The translations under genes were made by a program, and so were the position numbers. DNA of 64,000 nt from assembly GCF_041051975.1 (NCBI RefSeq), contig NZ_CP163435.1, positions 3,720,001 to 3,784,000 on the forward strand, read 5' to 3'. Origin of the DNA: Streptomyces sp. R21. GTDB lineage: Bacteria; Actinomycetota; Actinomycetes; Streptomycetales; Streptomycetaceae. How positions within the stretch are numbered: position 1 is the first letter of the stretch; each line of letters starts with the position of its first letter. Shown here piece after piece: positions 34,509-43,284 of the stretch. A model generated the notes under the pieces. That model saw only the letters and a program-made list of their open reading frames with translations. It searched no databases and was not told the DNA's origin.

Positions 34509-35564
34509 TCAGTCGCCCTGGCCCAACACCCGTACGGGCAGCGGTCGCAGGGCCTCGCGCAGGGCCGCCGTCAGCTCCTCGTACTCCGCTCCGCGCGCGG
34601 CGCCCGTACGCATCGCGAGGGCGATCCGCCGGGTCGGCGCCGGGTCCTCGAAGTACCCGGTGAGGAGCTGGTTGCTGCGGGTCGTCTCGACCTTGACGGC
34701 GGTGCGCGGCAGCAGCGTCACGCCGAGGCCGCCCGCGACGAGCTGGACGAGGGTGGAGAGTCCGGCCGCGGTGGTGGTGACAGGGCCGCCCGCCCGTCTC
34801 CCACCACCACCCTCAACCGAGGGGCCTTGCCCCGCCCCTTTGATTCCGCGGCCCGCCTCACGACAGATGTCCAGGGCCTGGTCTCGCAGGCAGTGCCCTT
34901 CGTCCAGGAGCAGCAGGTTCAGCTCGCGCAACGCCTCGCGCGGGATGCCCTCGCGGCCGCCGAGCGGGTGGTCCAGCGGGGTGACGAGCACGAAGTCCTC
35001 GTCGAACAGCGGGAGTTCGACGACGCCGGGCATGCCATGGGGGTCCCCCCGGCCGAGCTTGTTCGAGGCTGGGGGAGGGACCGCGAGCAGCAGCAGGTCC
35101 AGGCGGCCGCTGGTCAGTCCGTCGAGGAGGTTCGCCGTCTGCTCCTCGTGCACCTGGAGGTCGAGGTCGGGATAACGGTCGTGGACGAGCCGGAGGACGG
35201 TGGGCAGGAGGTACGGCGCGACGGTCGGGATGACCCCGAGCCGGAGGGCACCGGTGAACGGCGCACGTACCGCCTCGGCCTCCTCCATCAGCGCCCCGAC
35301 CGCCTCCAGTACCGCCTTCGCGCGTACGGCGAGACGCTCACCGGCCGGCGAGAGCAGCACCTTGCGGGTCGTCCGCTCAAGGAGCGTCACGCCGAGAACG
35401 TCCTCGAGCGCCGCTACCGAGCCGGACAGCGCGGGCTGACTCATGCCGATCGCGGCGGCGGCATCGCGGAAGTGCAGGTGCTCGGCCACGGCGGCGAAGG
35501 CGCGCAGCTGGGCCAGGCTGGGCTGGCGCCGCCCGTTCGCCTTGATGCCCTGGGCACTCGCCAT
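34509..35564 (-). CDS. oxyR: OxyR, LysR-type peroxide-sensing regulator (with repeat-derived inserts)
   Basis: 351 residues, longer than the roughly 310 usual for Streptomyces OxyR. N-terminal winged helix: LAQLRAFAAVAEHLHFRDAA, then MSQPALSGSVAALEDVLGV. The redox cysteines are in LLLDEGHCLRDQALDICREAG. Two low-complexity stretches interrupt conserved sequence: PPPASNKLGRGDPHGMPG in the effector domain and GIKGAGQGPSVEGGGGRRAGG just after the second cysteine. Both coincide with palindromic repeat DNA and keep the frame. AAGGAG precedes the ATG. It is divergent from ahpCD, its known target operon in Streptomyces. Confidence 0.9.
   Translation of the reverse strand: MASAQGIKANGRRQPSLAQLRAFAAVAEHLHFRDAAAAIGMSQPALSGSVAALEDVLGVTLLERTTRKVLLSPAGERLAVRAKAVLEAVGALMEEAEAVRAPFTGALRLGVIPTVAPYLLPTVLRLVHDRYPDLDLQVHEEQTANLLDGLTSGRLDLLLLAVPPPASNKLGRGDPHGMPGVVELPLFDEDFVLVTPLDHPLGGREGIPREALRELNLLLLDEGHCLRDQALDICREAGRGIKGAGQGPSVEGGGGRRAGGPVTTTAAGLSTLVQLVAGGLGVTLLPRTAVKVETTRSNQLLTGYFEDPAPTRRIALAMRTGAARGAEYEELTAALREALRPLPVRVLGQGD
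35037..35080. repeat. Palindromic repeat copy inside oxyR
   Basis: On the minus strand the segment reads TCCCTCCCCCAGCCTC, an unrelated loop, then GGGGGGACCCCCAT. This matches the inner block of the 28,508-28,549 repeat (ACTCCCCCAC...GACCCCCAC). It codes the insert ending GRGDPHGM. Confidence 0.65.
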
Positions 35565-35722
35565 GGCCGTACTCCTTGCCTACGGTGACTGATAGCCACA
35601 TTCGATCAACAACACCGAGTGTAGCGATTTCCCTAATCAATGCACCCTGTGCCAACATCAACACCGTCCAACCCATGGGAAACACCCCCAAAAAGGGAGT
35701 TTCCTCGCTGCAAGGAGAGCGC
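35565..35722. promoter_or_regulatory. oxyR-ahpC divergent control region
   Basis: 158 bp, AT-rich for this genome. It contains GATAGCCACATTCGATC and GAGTGTAGCGATT near 35590-35630, which resemble half-sites of an OxyR ATAG-N7 motif. Placement next to oxyR and ahpC agrees with OxyR autoregulation and ahpC activation. The exact binding site is not proven here. Confidence 0.55.
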
Positions 35723-36277
35723 GTGCTCACTGTCGGTGACAAGTTCCCCCCGTTCGATCTGACCGCCTGCGTCTCGCTGGAGAAGGGCAAGGAGTTCCAG
35801 CAGATCGACCACAAGACCTACGAGGGTCAGTGGAAGGTCGTCTTCGCGTGGCCCAAGGACTTCACCTTCGTGTGCCCCACCGAGATCGCCGCCTTCGGCA
35901 AGCTGAACGACGAGTTCGCCGACCGTGACGCCCAGGTCCTCGGCTTCTCCGGCGACTCCGAGTTCGTGCACCACGCCTGGCGCAAGGACCACGAGGACCT
36001 GCGCGACCTGCCGTTCCCGATGATGGCCGACTCGAAGCACGAGCTCATGCGCGACCTCGGCATCGAGGGCGAGGACGGTTTCGCCAAGCGCGCCGTCTTC
36101 ATCGTCGACCAGAACAACGAGATCCAGTTCTCCATGGTGACCGCCGGTTCCGTCGGCCGTAACCCCAAGGAGGTCCTGCGGGTGCTGGACGCCCTGCAGA
36201 CGGACGAGCTCTGCCCCTGCAACTGGACCAAGGGCGAGACCACCCTGGACCCGGTGGCCCTGCTGGCGGGTGAGTGA
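35723..36277 (+). CDS. ahpC: Alkyl hydroperoxide reductase, peroxiredoxin AhpC
   Basis: 184 residues from GTG 35723 with AAGGAGA 4-5 nt upstream, matching the Streptomyces protein length; a frame reaching 35576 would run back into the promoter. The peroxidatic Cys51 lies in FVCPTEIAAFG; the C-terminal resolving cysteines are in DELCPCNWTKG. Typical 2-Cys peroxiredoxin that reduces hydroperoxides and, in actinomycetes, is recycled by AhpD. ahpD follows 6 bp downstream. Confidence 0.97.
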   Translation: MLTVGDKFPPFDLTACVSLEKGKEFQQIDHKTYEGQWKVVFAWPKDFTFVCPTEIAAFGKLNDEFADRDAQVLGFSGDSEFVHHAWRKDHEDLRDLPFPMMADSKHELMRDLGIEGEDGFAKRAVFIVDQNNEIQFSMVTAGSVGRNPKEVLRVLDALQTDELCPCNWTKGETTLDPVALLAGE

Positions 36278-36283
36278 CCTTCC

Positions 36284-36817
36284 ATGGCCCTCGATGAACT
36301 GAAGTCGGCCATACCGGACTTCGCGAAGGACCTGCGCCTCAACCTGGGCTCGGTCATCGGCAACAGCGACCTCCCGCAGCAGCAGCTGTGGGGCACGGTG
36401 CTGGCCTGCGCGATCGCGTCCCGCTCCCCGCGGGTGCTGCGCGAGCTGGAGCCCGAGGCGAAGGCGAACCTCTCGCCGGAGGCGTACACCGCCGCCAAGT
36501 CGGCCGCCGCCGTCATGGCGATGAACAACGTCTTCTACCGCACCCGCCACCTGCTCTCCGACCCGGAGTACGGCACGCTGCGGGCCGGTCTGCGGATGAA
36601 CGTCATCGGCAACCCCGGTGTCGAGAAGGTCGACTTCGAGCTGTGGTCGCTGGCGGTCTCGGCGATCAACGGCTGCGGGCAGTGCCTCGACTCCCACGAG
36701 CAGGTGCTCCGCAAGGCCGGTGTCGACCGCGAGACGATCCAGGAAGCGGTCAAGATCGCGTCGGTGATCCAGGCGGTGGGCACCACGCTGGACGCCGAGG
36801 CGGTCATCGCGGAGTAG
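36284..36817 (+). CDS. ahpD: Alkyl hydroperoxide reductase AhpD
   Basis: 177 residues, the normal length. The CXXC active site is Cys131/Cys134 in NGCGQCLDSHEQVL, with the conserved His (S-H-E) two residues further on. AhpD is a trimeric thiol reductant of AhpC, replacing AhpF, which is absent in actinomycetes. It starts 6 bp after ahpC. Confidence 0.97.
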   Translation: MALDELKSAIPDFAKDLRLNLGSVIGNSDLPQQQLWGTVLACAIASRSPRVLRELEPEAKANLSPEAYTAAKSAAAVMAMNNVFYRTRHLLSDPEYGTLRAGLRMNVIGNPGVEKVDFELWSLAVSAINGCGQCLDSHEQVLRKAGVDRETIQEAVKIASVIQAVGTTLDAEAVIAE

Positions 36818-36842
36818 TTCTCTCTTCGCCGCGTGCTTCGAC

Positions 36843-36871
36843 GCCCCGTCCACCCTTGCGGTGGGCGGGGC
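36843..36871. terminator. Bidirectional terminator after ahpD
   Basis: GCCCCGTCCACC (36843-36854) pairs with GGTGGGCGGGGC (36860-36871) with one G-U pair and a 5-nt loop. The last base lies 2 bp from the AI-2E gene stop, so it serves both convergent genes. Confidence 0.8.
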
Positions 36872-36872
36872 T

Positions 36873-38270
36873 TCAGCGTTCTTCGGCCTGCTCGACGGAG
36901 GGGGCGGCCCCGCCGGAGTGCGACCGCAGGTACCCCACCACCGTGTTGGTGACCGCCACCAGCGGTACGGCGACCACCGCTCCGCCGATCCCCGCGATCA
37001 TGCCGCCGGCCGCGACCGACAGCACCACCGCCAGCGGATGCACGCGCACCGCCCGTCCCAGGATGAACGGCTGCAGGATGTGGCCCTCGATCTGCTGGAC
37101 GGCGAGGACGACGGCGAGGGTCATCACGGCGGTGAAGACGCCCTGGGTGACCAGCGCCACCACGACCGCCAGCGCCCCCGAGGCGACCGCGCCCACCAGC
37201 GGGATGAAGGAGAACAGAAAGATGAAGACGGCGAGGGGGACGGCCATCGGGACGTCCAGGAAGTAGATGCCGAGGCCGATGAAGATCGCGTCGATCAGGG
37301 CCACTATCACCGTGCCGCGGACGTACGCCGTCAGCGTCCGCCAGGCCCGCGGACCCGCGCCCGCGACACCCGGACGGGCCGCCGCCGGGACGAGCTTGAG
37401 CGACCACTCCCAGATGCGCTTGCCGTCGTAGAGCAGGAACAGCGTCGAGAACATCGTCAGCAGGATGCCGGTGAGGGCCTCGACGATGACCGTCACGCCC
37501 TCCAGACCCGTGGAGGTGATCTGGTCGGTGTTGGCTCCGATCGCCGCGCGCAGGTTCTTGGCGATTTCGTTGATCTGCTTGTCCGTGACATGGAACGGGC
37601 TGTTGAGGAGCCACTTGCGCAACTCGTCGATGCCGTCCTGGACTTGGCCGGAGAGGTTGTCGATGTTCTCCATGACCTGCCAGACCACGAACCAGCCGAC
37701 CAGGCCCATGACGACGAAGCCGAGGATCGCGGTGAGGGCGGTCGCGACTCCGCGGGGCACGCCCCACTTCGTCAGCCGCGCCACCGTGGGGTGCAGCAGT
37801 GCCGTGATGAGCAGCGCCGCGACGAATGCGAGCACCACCAGCTGTACGGCGCTGATGACCCGCATCAACACCCAGACGGTGCCCGCGAGAACGAGCAGCC
37901 GCCAGCCGGCCTCGGCCGCGACCCGTACACCCCACGGCACGGCCGCGGAGGGGTTGGGAAGAGCGGCGGGGGCGGCAGCGGGTGCCTGCCCGGAAGGGGC
38001 CGGCCGTCGGTCGTCGAGGGAGGCCTTGGAATCCGGCGTCGAGTCCGACGGGTCCGCCGCGGCCGGGGAGTCAGCGGCGTCCGAGCGGCCCGAGCCGTCG
38101 ACAGCAGGTGAGGGCGGGCCATCGCCGGTGGACGGACCGGCCTCGGAGTCCGCCGGGTCCGCCGGACCCTGGGACTCTCTCTCCACCTCCGCGCGGCGTT
38201 CGTCCAACCGCGCCCCCATCTCGGTCAGTCCGGCGCCGAGCCGACCGAGCAATCCTGGCACTCGCGACAT
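36873..38270 (-). CDS. AI-2E-family transporter (PF01594-type permease)
   Basis: 465 residues from ATG 38270, with AGAGGA about 7 nt upstream; the longer frame to 38336 is unsupported. The first 110 residues are Asp/Ser/Pro-rich and cytoplasmic. Eight transmembrane segments follow from about 128 (LLVLAGTVWVLMRVISAVQL), including the family signature FSFIPLVGAVASGALAVVVALV and ILGRAVRVHPLAVVLSVAAG. Members include the AI-2 exporter TqsA and sporulation YtvI; the cargo is usually unknown. Confidence 0.87.
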   Translation of the reverse strand: MSRVPGLLGRLGAGLTEMGARLDERRAEVERESQGPADPADSEAGPSTGDGPPSPAVDGSGRSDAADSPAAADPSDSTPDSKASLDDRRPAPSGQAPAAAPAALPNPSAAVPWGVRVAAEAGWRLLVLAGTVWVLMRVISAVQLVVLAFVAALLITALLHPTVARLTKWGVPRGVATALTAILGFVVMGLVGWFVVWQVMENIDNLSGQVQDGIDELRKWLLNSPFHVTDKQINEIAKNLRAAIGANTDQITSTGLEGVTVIVEALTGILLTMFSTLFLLYDGKRIWEWSLKLVPAAARPGVAGAGPRAWRTLTAYVRGTVIVALIDAIFIGLGIYFLDVPMAVPLAVFIFLFSFIPLVGAVASGALAVVVALVTQGVFTAVMTLAVVLAVQQIEGHILQPFILGRAVRVHPLAVVLSVAAGGMIAGIGGAVVAVPLVAVTNTVVGYLRSHSGGAAPSVEQAEER

Positions 38271-38342
38271 GATCCGTCCTCTTCCCCCGTTGCTCCCCAC
38301 CACTCCCCCCTGGAGTCGTCGGTTCCGACCGTACATGGCCGA

Positions 38343-38372
38343 AGCCCCTCACCGTTATGACGGTGAGGGGCT
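38343..38372 (-). terminator. Terminator of the SLT transglycosylase gene, 13-bp perfect stem
   Basis: AGCCCCTCACCGT (38343-38355) pairs with 38360-38372 around loop TATG, 34 bp beyond the transglycosylase stop codon. Confidence 0.8.
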
Positions 38373-38406
38373 CTGGAAGGTTGAGCGGCCGCGAGCGGCG
38401 TGGGCT

Positions 38407-39114
38407 CTAGTACCAGTGGTTGGCCTGCCAGAACGACCAGGCCTCGCACGGGCTGCCGTAGCGGCTGTCCATGTAGTTGAGGCCCCACTTGATCTGGGTG
38501 GCCGGGTTCGTCTGCCAGTCGGAGCCGACGGACGACATCTTGGAGCCGGGCAGGGCCTGGAAGAGGCCGTAGGCACCGGAGGAGGCGTTGACCGCCTGGT
38601 AGTTCCAGCTCGACTCGTGGTCCACGATGTTGCTGAAGCACGAGAACTGGCCGCTGGGCACCATCTGGCGTGCCATCGCCTGGATCTGCGCGGTGGAGTA
38701 CGAGGTCTGGACGGGGAAGCTGGAGGGGTCGCGGTCCGCGGAACGGCTGGCCGCCGCCTTCGCCTGCGCGCGCTCCTTGGCTTCCTTCTCGGCCTTTTCG
38801 GCCTTCTCCGCCGCCTTCTGCTTGGAGATCGCGTCCTCGGCTGCCTGCTTACGGGCAGCCGCCTCCGCGTCCTTCTTCGCACTGGCGTCCGCGGCGATGG
38901 CCTGCGAGTCGGCCTGCTGCGTCAGGGATGCGATCTGGACCTGGGCCTGCTGGCCCGCGGGTATGTCCGCGAGGAGCGTCGAGTCGCTTGCCGTCGCCTC
39001 GGCGTCGTTCGAGGGCTGGGCGGTGCTGCCCGAGGCAACTCCGACGACGCTTCCGACGGCGGTGACCGCGGTGGCCGAGGCCACTGCGAATCCCCGGACC
39101 GAAATCCGGCTCAC
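38407..39114 (-). CDS. Secreted SLT-domain lytic transglycosylase
   Basis: 235 residues from GTG 39114 with AAGGAA 5 nt upstream; a frame reaching 39381 extends through the promoter and is rejected. A signal peptide covers about 1-35 (SRISVRGFAVASATAVTAVG). Residues 60-125 form an Ala/Lys/Glu-rich coiled coil (AAEKAEKAEKEAKERAQ). The C-terminal SLT-like domain contains IVDHESSWNYQAVNASSGAYG (the Glu in HESSW is the likely catalytic acid) and ends MDSRYGSPCEAWSFWQANHW. It cuts peptidoglycan glycan strands. A cyclic-di-AMP riboswitch often precedes such genes, but I could not recognise one here. Confidence 0.88.
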   Translation of the reverse strand: MSRISVRGFAVASATAVTAVGSVVGVASGSTAQPSNDAEATASDSTLLADIPAGQQAQVQIASLTQQADSQAIAADASAKKDAEAAARKQAAEDAISKQKAAEKAEKAEKEAKERAQAKAAASRSADRDPSSFPVQTSYSTAQIQAMARQMVPSGQFSCFSNIVDHESSWNYQAVNASSGAYGLFQALPGSKMSSVGSDWQTNPATQIKWGLNYMDSRYGSPCEAWSFWQANHWY

Positions 39115-39528
39115 ACGGTTTCCTTCCAGCATCGCCCGCTTCGGTGACCCTGGCGGACGCAATCGTGCCCCTGACACTGGCCTCCCAACTGCGGGGTCAC
39201 GGGAGGCGCGGGCCCGGTGGGCAACTCCCCCGAGGGGAGCGCCGCGTGGTGCACGGGCGGCATACGACGGCTGTATGGAGTTCTGAGGTTCTTGTGGTGC
39301 CGTACCGCTGGGGGTACAGATGTGTCGTATGCGGGGCCTGACAGGAGTGAGACTCTGCCGTAACCCGACGCCGCGAGGCAATTCTGTGTTGCGTGTGAAA
39401 GCTCACACCCCGTTTGCCCCAGGAGTTTTGCGGAAACGAGCACACGCCAAGACGCCGCCCGGCTAGGCTCTTGGCCTTTACCGGACGGCGCCAACTTGCT
39501 GGTAGCTACCCCAAGTTGCACATGGGGG
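39115..39528. other. Gene-free leader region of the SLT transglycosylase gene
   Basis: 414 bp between the transglycosylase start and the PhoH stop codon. It contains a modest hairpin near 39,453-39,482 (GCCAAGA pairing with TCTTGGC, 16-nt loop), possibly a PhoH terminator, and several GC-rich short stems in the likely 5' leader. I did not find the conserved blocks of a ydaO-type riboswitch. Confidence 0.5.
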
Positions 39529-40854
39529 TCAGATCTGCCCGTCCTCCAGCATTTCGGTCACAAGGGCCGCAATCTGGGACCTCTCGGAGCGGGTCAGGGT
39601 GACATGCGCGAAGAGCGGATGCCCCTTCAGTTTCTCGACGACGGCGACGACACCGTCGTACCGACCGACACGCAGATTGTCCCTTTGCGCGACATCATGG
39701 GTCAGAACGACCCGTGAATTGGCGCCGATTCGGGACAGAACGGTCAACAGTACGTTCCGTTCGAGCGACTGGGCCTCATCCACGATCACGAAGGCGTCGT
39801 GGAGTGAACGGCCGCGGATGTGCGTGAGAGGGAGAACCTCCAGCATCCCGCGCGAGGTGACCTCCTCGATGACCTCGCGGCTGGCGACCGCGGAGAGCGT
39901 GTCGAAGACCGCCTGTGCCCAGGGACCCATCTTCTCGGCCTCGGAGCCCGGCAGATAGCCCAGCTCCTGCCCGCCCACCGCGTACAGCGGTCGGAAGACC
40001 ATGACTTTCTGGTGCTGGCGTCGCTCCAGCACGGCCTCCAGACCCGCGCACAGCGCGAGCGCGGACTTTCCGGTGCCGGCCCTGCCGCCCATCGACAGGA
40101 TCCCGATGTCCGGGTCGAGCAGCAGATCGAGCGCGATGCGCTGCTCGGCGCTGCGGCCCTTGATGCCGAACGCCTCCCGATCGCCGCGCACGAGACGGAC
40201 GTTGCCCTCGGACGTGACGCGCCCGAGCGCCTTGCCGCGCTCCGACTGGATCGTCAGGCCCGTGTGCACCGGCAGCTCGGCCGCCTCGGGGATATATACG
40301 TGTCCTTCCTCGAAGAGGATGTCCACCTGCTCGCCCGCGAGGGTCAGTTCGGACATTCCGGTCCAGCCGGAGGAGCCCGTGATGGCGAGTTCCGCGCGGT
40401 ACTCCTCGGCGAGGAGACCGACGGAGGAGGCCTTGATCCTGAGCGGAAGGTCCTTCGACACGACCGTGACGTCGAACCCCTCGGCCTGCAGATTGCGGGC
40501 GACCGCGAGGATGCGGGAGTCGTTGTCCCCCAGGCGGTAGCCGCTGGGCAGCACGCTGGGGTCCGAGTGGTTGAGCTCGACGCGTACCGTCCCGCCGAGT
40601 TCCCCGATGGGGATGGGGGCGTCGAGGCGGCCGTGCCGTACCCGGAACTCGTCCAGCAGGCGCAGGGCCTGCCGGGCGAAGTAGCCGAGTTCGGGATGGT
40701 GCCTCTTGGCCTCCAGCTCCGTGACCACGACGATCGGAAGCACTACCTCGTGCTCGTCGAAGCGGCTCAGAGCGTTCGGGTCGGCCAGCAGGACGCTGGT
40801 GTCGAGAACATAGGTGCGCCGGTCTGGCATACGGCGCTTTGTGCTGGTCACCAC
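39529..40854 (-). CDS. PIN-PhoH fusion protein (PhoH2-type RNA helicase/nuclease)
   Basis: 441 residues, GTG start. The N-terminal PIN nuclease domain (about 14-145) has YVLDTSVLLADPNAL and LGDNDSRILAVARNL, with the acidic residues expected at the active site. The C-terminal PhoH-type P-loop domain (about 215-441) has MGGRAGTGKSALAL (Walker A) and DAFVIVDEAQSLERN (Walker B). PIN-PhoH proteins of actinomycetes unwind and cleave RNA. No adjacent vapB-like antitoxin partner, which accompanies mycobacterial PhoH2, is present. Confidence 0.93.
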   Translation of the reverse strand: MVTSTKRRMPDRRTYVLDTSVLLADPNALSRFDEHEVVLPIVVVTELEAKRHHPELGYFARQALRLLDEFRVRHGRLDAPIPIGELGGTVRVELNHSDPSVLPSGYRLGDNDSRILAVARNLQAEGFDVTVVSKDLPLRIKASSVGLLAEEYRAELAITGSSGWTGMSELTLAGEQVDILFEEGHVYIPEAAELPVHTGLTIQSERGKALGRVTSEGNVRLVRGDREAFGIKGRSAEQRIALDLLLDPDIGILSMGGRAGTGKSALALCAGLEAVLERRQHQKVMVFRPLYAVGGQELGYLPGSEAEKMGPWAQAVFDTLSAVASREVIEEVTSRGMLEVLPLTHIRGRSLHDAFVIVDEAQSLERNVLLTVLSRIGANSRVVLTHDVAQRDNLRVGRYDGVVAVVEKLKGHPLFAHVTLTRSERSQIAALVTEMLEDGQI

Positions 40855-41155
40855 GGAAGGACGTACCCCCTCGGATGAGGTCGGGGAGCGACGAAGGAGA
40901 TCTGGACCGGTCGACGGCCGCCGTGCGCGGGCCGAGAACCGGCCCTCCGCTTCGTCCGTGCTGTGACCGCACGATCGGGCTGGTGCAAAGGGCCTCCCGG
41001 GCGGACGGCCCCGTGCCGCCCGCTGAGATACGACACCCGTGGTTCGGGTGTCGACCTGGAAGGCTTATGCCCTCGAACAGGCGCCGCCATGCCAGGGCAT
41101 ATGACGGCGCGTTCGTTAACTCCTGGTGTCGTGCATCCCTCGGGGGTGCTGGGGT
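40855..41155. other. Gene-free region between PhoH and the prenyltransferase
   Basis: 301 bp. It contains the 9-bp hairpin at 41031-41053, a second short stem (CGGGCGG/CCGCCCG near 40998-41022) and an AT-richer stretch (GTTCGTTAACTCCTGG). It probably holds the PhoH promoter and the terminator of the prenyltransferase. Confidence 0.5.
41031..41053 (-). terminator. Likely terminator of the isoprenyl transferase gene
   Basis: CGACACCCG (41031-41039) pairs perfectly with CGGGTGTCG (41045-41053) with loop TGGTT, about 100 bp past the stop codon. Confidence 0.55.
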
Positions 41156-41929
41156 TCAGCCTCCGTAACGGCGGTGTCGCGCCGCGTAGTCGCGCAGGGC
41201 GCGCAGAAAGTCGACCTTGCGGAAGGCCGGCCAGAAGACCTCACAGAAGTAGTACTCGGAGTGCGCGGTCTGCCACAGCATGAAACCGGACAGCCGCTGC
41301 TCACCGCTCGTACGGATCACGAGGTCCGGGTCGGGCTGGTCGCTGGTGTAGAGGTGCTTGCCGATGAGGTCCACGTCGACGGACTCGGCGATGTCCTCGA
41401 TCGAGGCGCCCTTGTCGGCGGCGTCGAGGAGCATGGAGCGTACGGCGTCGGCGATCTCCTGGCGGCCGCCGTAGCCGATGGCGACGTTCACGACTATCCC
41501 GTTGATGTGCGCCGTGGACTCCTCGGCCTCCTTGAGGGCCGACTGCACATGCGCGGGCAGGATGTCCGGCGTACCGACGTGGTGCACGCGCCAGCGGCCG
41601 TCGGCGGCGAGGGCGCGGACGGTGTTCTCGATGATCTCCAGGAGCGGGACGAGCTCTTCCTGGGGACGGTCGAAGTTGTCCGTGGACAGGAGCCAGAGGG
41701 TGACGACCTCGACGTCGGTCTCGGAGCACCAGCCGAGGAATTCCTCGATCTTGTCGGCGCCGGCCCGGTGGCCCTGAGCGGTGGTGGAACCCGCCGCCTT
41801 CGCCCAGCGGCGGTTGCCGTCCATGATGACCCCGATGTGCTTGGGCACCTGGTCGTGGTCGAGGTGGCCTTCCACCCTGCGTGCATAGAACCTGACCAGC
41901 AGACGGCGCAGGTTTTCGCGCAGGTTCAC
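41156..41929 (-). CDS. uppS: Isoprenyl transferase (cis-prenyltransferase, UppS family)
   Basis: 257 residues from GTG 41929, with GGAGGGG upstream at about 12 nt. The cis-prenyltransferase signatures are present: HIGVIMDGNRRWAKAAG (catalytic Asp in MDGN), VVTLWLLSTDNF and the C-terminal LVIRTSGEQRLSGFMLWQ, then EYYFCEVFWPAF. It condenses isopentenyl diphosphate into polyprenyl diphosphates, the lipid carriers for peptidoglycan. Streptomyces often have two such genes, so exact chain length is uncertain. A longer frame reaches 42004 but lacks a ribosome-binding site. Confidence 0.93.
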   Translation of the reverse strand: MNLRENLRRLLVRFYARRVEGHLDHDQVPKHIGVIMDGNRRWAKAAGSTTAQGHRAGADKIEEFLGWCSETDVEVVTLWLLSTDNFDRPQEELVPLLEIIENTVRALAADGRWRVHHVGTPDILPAHVQSALKEAEESTAHINGIVVNVAIGYGGRQEIADAVRSMLLDAADKGASIEDIAESVDVDLIGKHLYTSDQPDPDLVIRTSGEQRLSGFMLWQTAHSEYYFCEVFWPAFRKVDFLRALRDYAARHRRYGG

Positions 41930-42107
41930 GTGTTTGTCAGCCCCTCCGTGCGGATCGGAACAGGTGCGGCCCGGCTCAGTCGGCCCGGCACAGGCCCTGT
42001 CCATATGGCGGCCCCCGGGGGCGAAGCCTACCCCCGGAAATCGTGGCTTCCGCCATGGGGTGCCTGGACTGTGGCGTGACTGTCGCAGGAGTGTCAGCGG
42101 ACTGACG

Positions 42108-42113
42108 TAGCTT
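42108..42113 (+). promoter_or_regulatory. -10 element (TAGCTT) of a likely leaderless promoter
   Basis: TAGCTT lies 7 nt before the ATG of the aldo/keto reductase; no Shine-Dalgarno sequence is present. Confidence 0.45.
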
Positions 42114-42120
42114 CGTATTC

Positions 42121-43161
42121 ATGAACGACACGTCTGTATACCGCGCCTCCGGCGAGCGCTACGACTCGATGGAGTACCGCCGCACCGGCCGCAGCGGTCT
42201 CAAGCTTCCCGCGGTCTCGCTCGGCCTGTGGCACAACTTCGGCGACGACCGCGCGCTGGACGACCAGCGGGCCCTGCTGCGCCGCGCCTTCGACCTGGGC
42301 GTCACGCACTTCGACCTCGCCAACAACTACGGACCGCCGCCCGGTTCGGCCGAGCTCAACTTCGGCAAGCTCCTGAAGCAGGACTTCGCGCCGTACCGGG
42401 ACGAGCTGGTCCTCTCCACCAAGGCGGGCTACCTCATGCACCCGGGCCCGTACGGGGAATGGGGCTCCCGCAAGTACCTGCTGTCGTCGCTGGACGCCTC
42501 GCTGAAGCGAATGGGCGTCGACTACGTGGACGTCTTCTACTCGCACCGCTTCGATCCGGACACCCCGCTGGAGGAGACGATGGGCGCCCTGGCGTCCGCG
42601 GTCCAGCAGGGCAAGGCGCTGTACGTCGGCGTCTCCTCCTACACCAGCGAGCAGACCGCCGAAGCGGCCCGCATCCTCACGGAGATGGGGGTGCGTCCGC
42701 TCATCCACCAGCCCTCGTACTCGATGATCAACCGCTGGACCGAGGACGACGGCCTGCTGGACACCCTGGAGGCGGCCGGCATGGGCTGCATCTCCTTCGT
42801 GCCACTCGCGCAGGGCCTGTTGACGGGCAAGTACCTGAAGGGCATCCCGGAGGGTTCGCGCGCCACGCAGGGCAAGTCGCTGGACCCGGGCCTCGCGGGC
42901 GACGCCGAGGTCGTCCGCAGGCTGAACGGGCTGAACGACATCGCGGCCCGCCGCGGCCAGTCCCTCGCCCAGCTCGCGCTGACATGGGTGCTGCGCGACG
43001 AGCGGATGACCTCCGCGCTGATCGGCGCGTCCAGCGTGCGGCAGCTGGAGGAGAACGTGGCGGCGCTGGCGGCGCCGAAGCTCACGGACGAGGAGCTGAA
43101 GGAGATCGACACGTTCGCGGTGTCGACGCCGGGCACGAACATCTGGGCCGGGCGGCGCTGA
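42121..43161 (+). CDS. Aldo/keto reductase (YghZ/MgrA-like)
   Basis: 346 residues, (beta/alpha)8 barrel. Catalytic tetrad regions: GVTHFDLANNYGPPPGSAE (Asp and Tyr), VLSTKAGYLM (Lys) and DVFYSHRFDPDTPLEE (His). The C-terminus has LTWVLRDERMTSALIGASSVRQLEENV, which forms the NADPH site. It resembles the L-glyceraldehyde-3-phosphate reductase YghZ/MgrA group, which reduces a range of aldehydes. Substrate in this organism unknown. The gene ends before a strong hairpin. Confidence 0.9.
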   Translation: MNDTSVYRASGERYDSMEYRRTGRSGLKLPAVSLGLWHNFGDDRALDDQRALLRRAFDLGVTHFDLANNYGPPPGSAELNFGKLLKQDFAPYRDELVLSTKAGYLMHPGPYGEWGSRKYLLSSLDASLKRMGVDYVDVFYSHRFDPDTPLEETMGALASAVQQGKALYVGVSSYTSEQTAEAARILTEMGVRPLIHQPSYSMINRWTEDDGLLDTLEAAGMGCISFVPLAQGLLTGKYLKGIPEGSRATQGKSLDPGLAGDAEVVRRLNGLNDIAARRGQSLAQLALTWVLRDERMTSALIGASSVRQLEENVAALAAPKLTDEELKEIDTFAVSTPGTNIWAGRR

Positions 43162-43249
43162 GCCGAGCGGTTCGGGGCGGCGGGGCGGGCTGCGCGCGGG
43201 CGGCCGGAGGCGTCCGGTCGAGCCGCCCGCCGCGTTCGGGCACAAAAAA

Positions 43250-43284
43250 CGGGCCGGTCCGTGGGGGGGAGACGGACCGGCCCG
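43250..43284. terminator. Terminator after the aldo/keto reductase, 13-bp perfect stem
   Basis: CGGGCCGGTCCGT (43250-43262) pairs with 43272-43284 around a 9-nt G-rich loop. On the minus strand the hairpin is followed by a run of six U, although no minus-strand gene precedes it. Confidence 0.82.

Noticed and set aside
39115..39528. Cyclic-di-AMP (ydaO) riboswitch before the SLT transglycosylase
   Set aside because: I expected it from other Streptomyces cell-wall hydrolase genes but could not find the conserved blocks on the minus strand; a covariance search would settle it.
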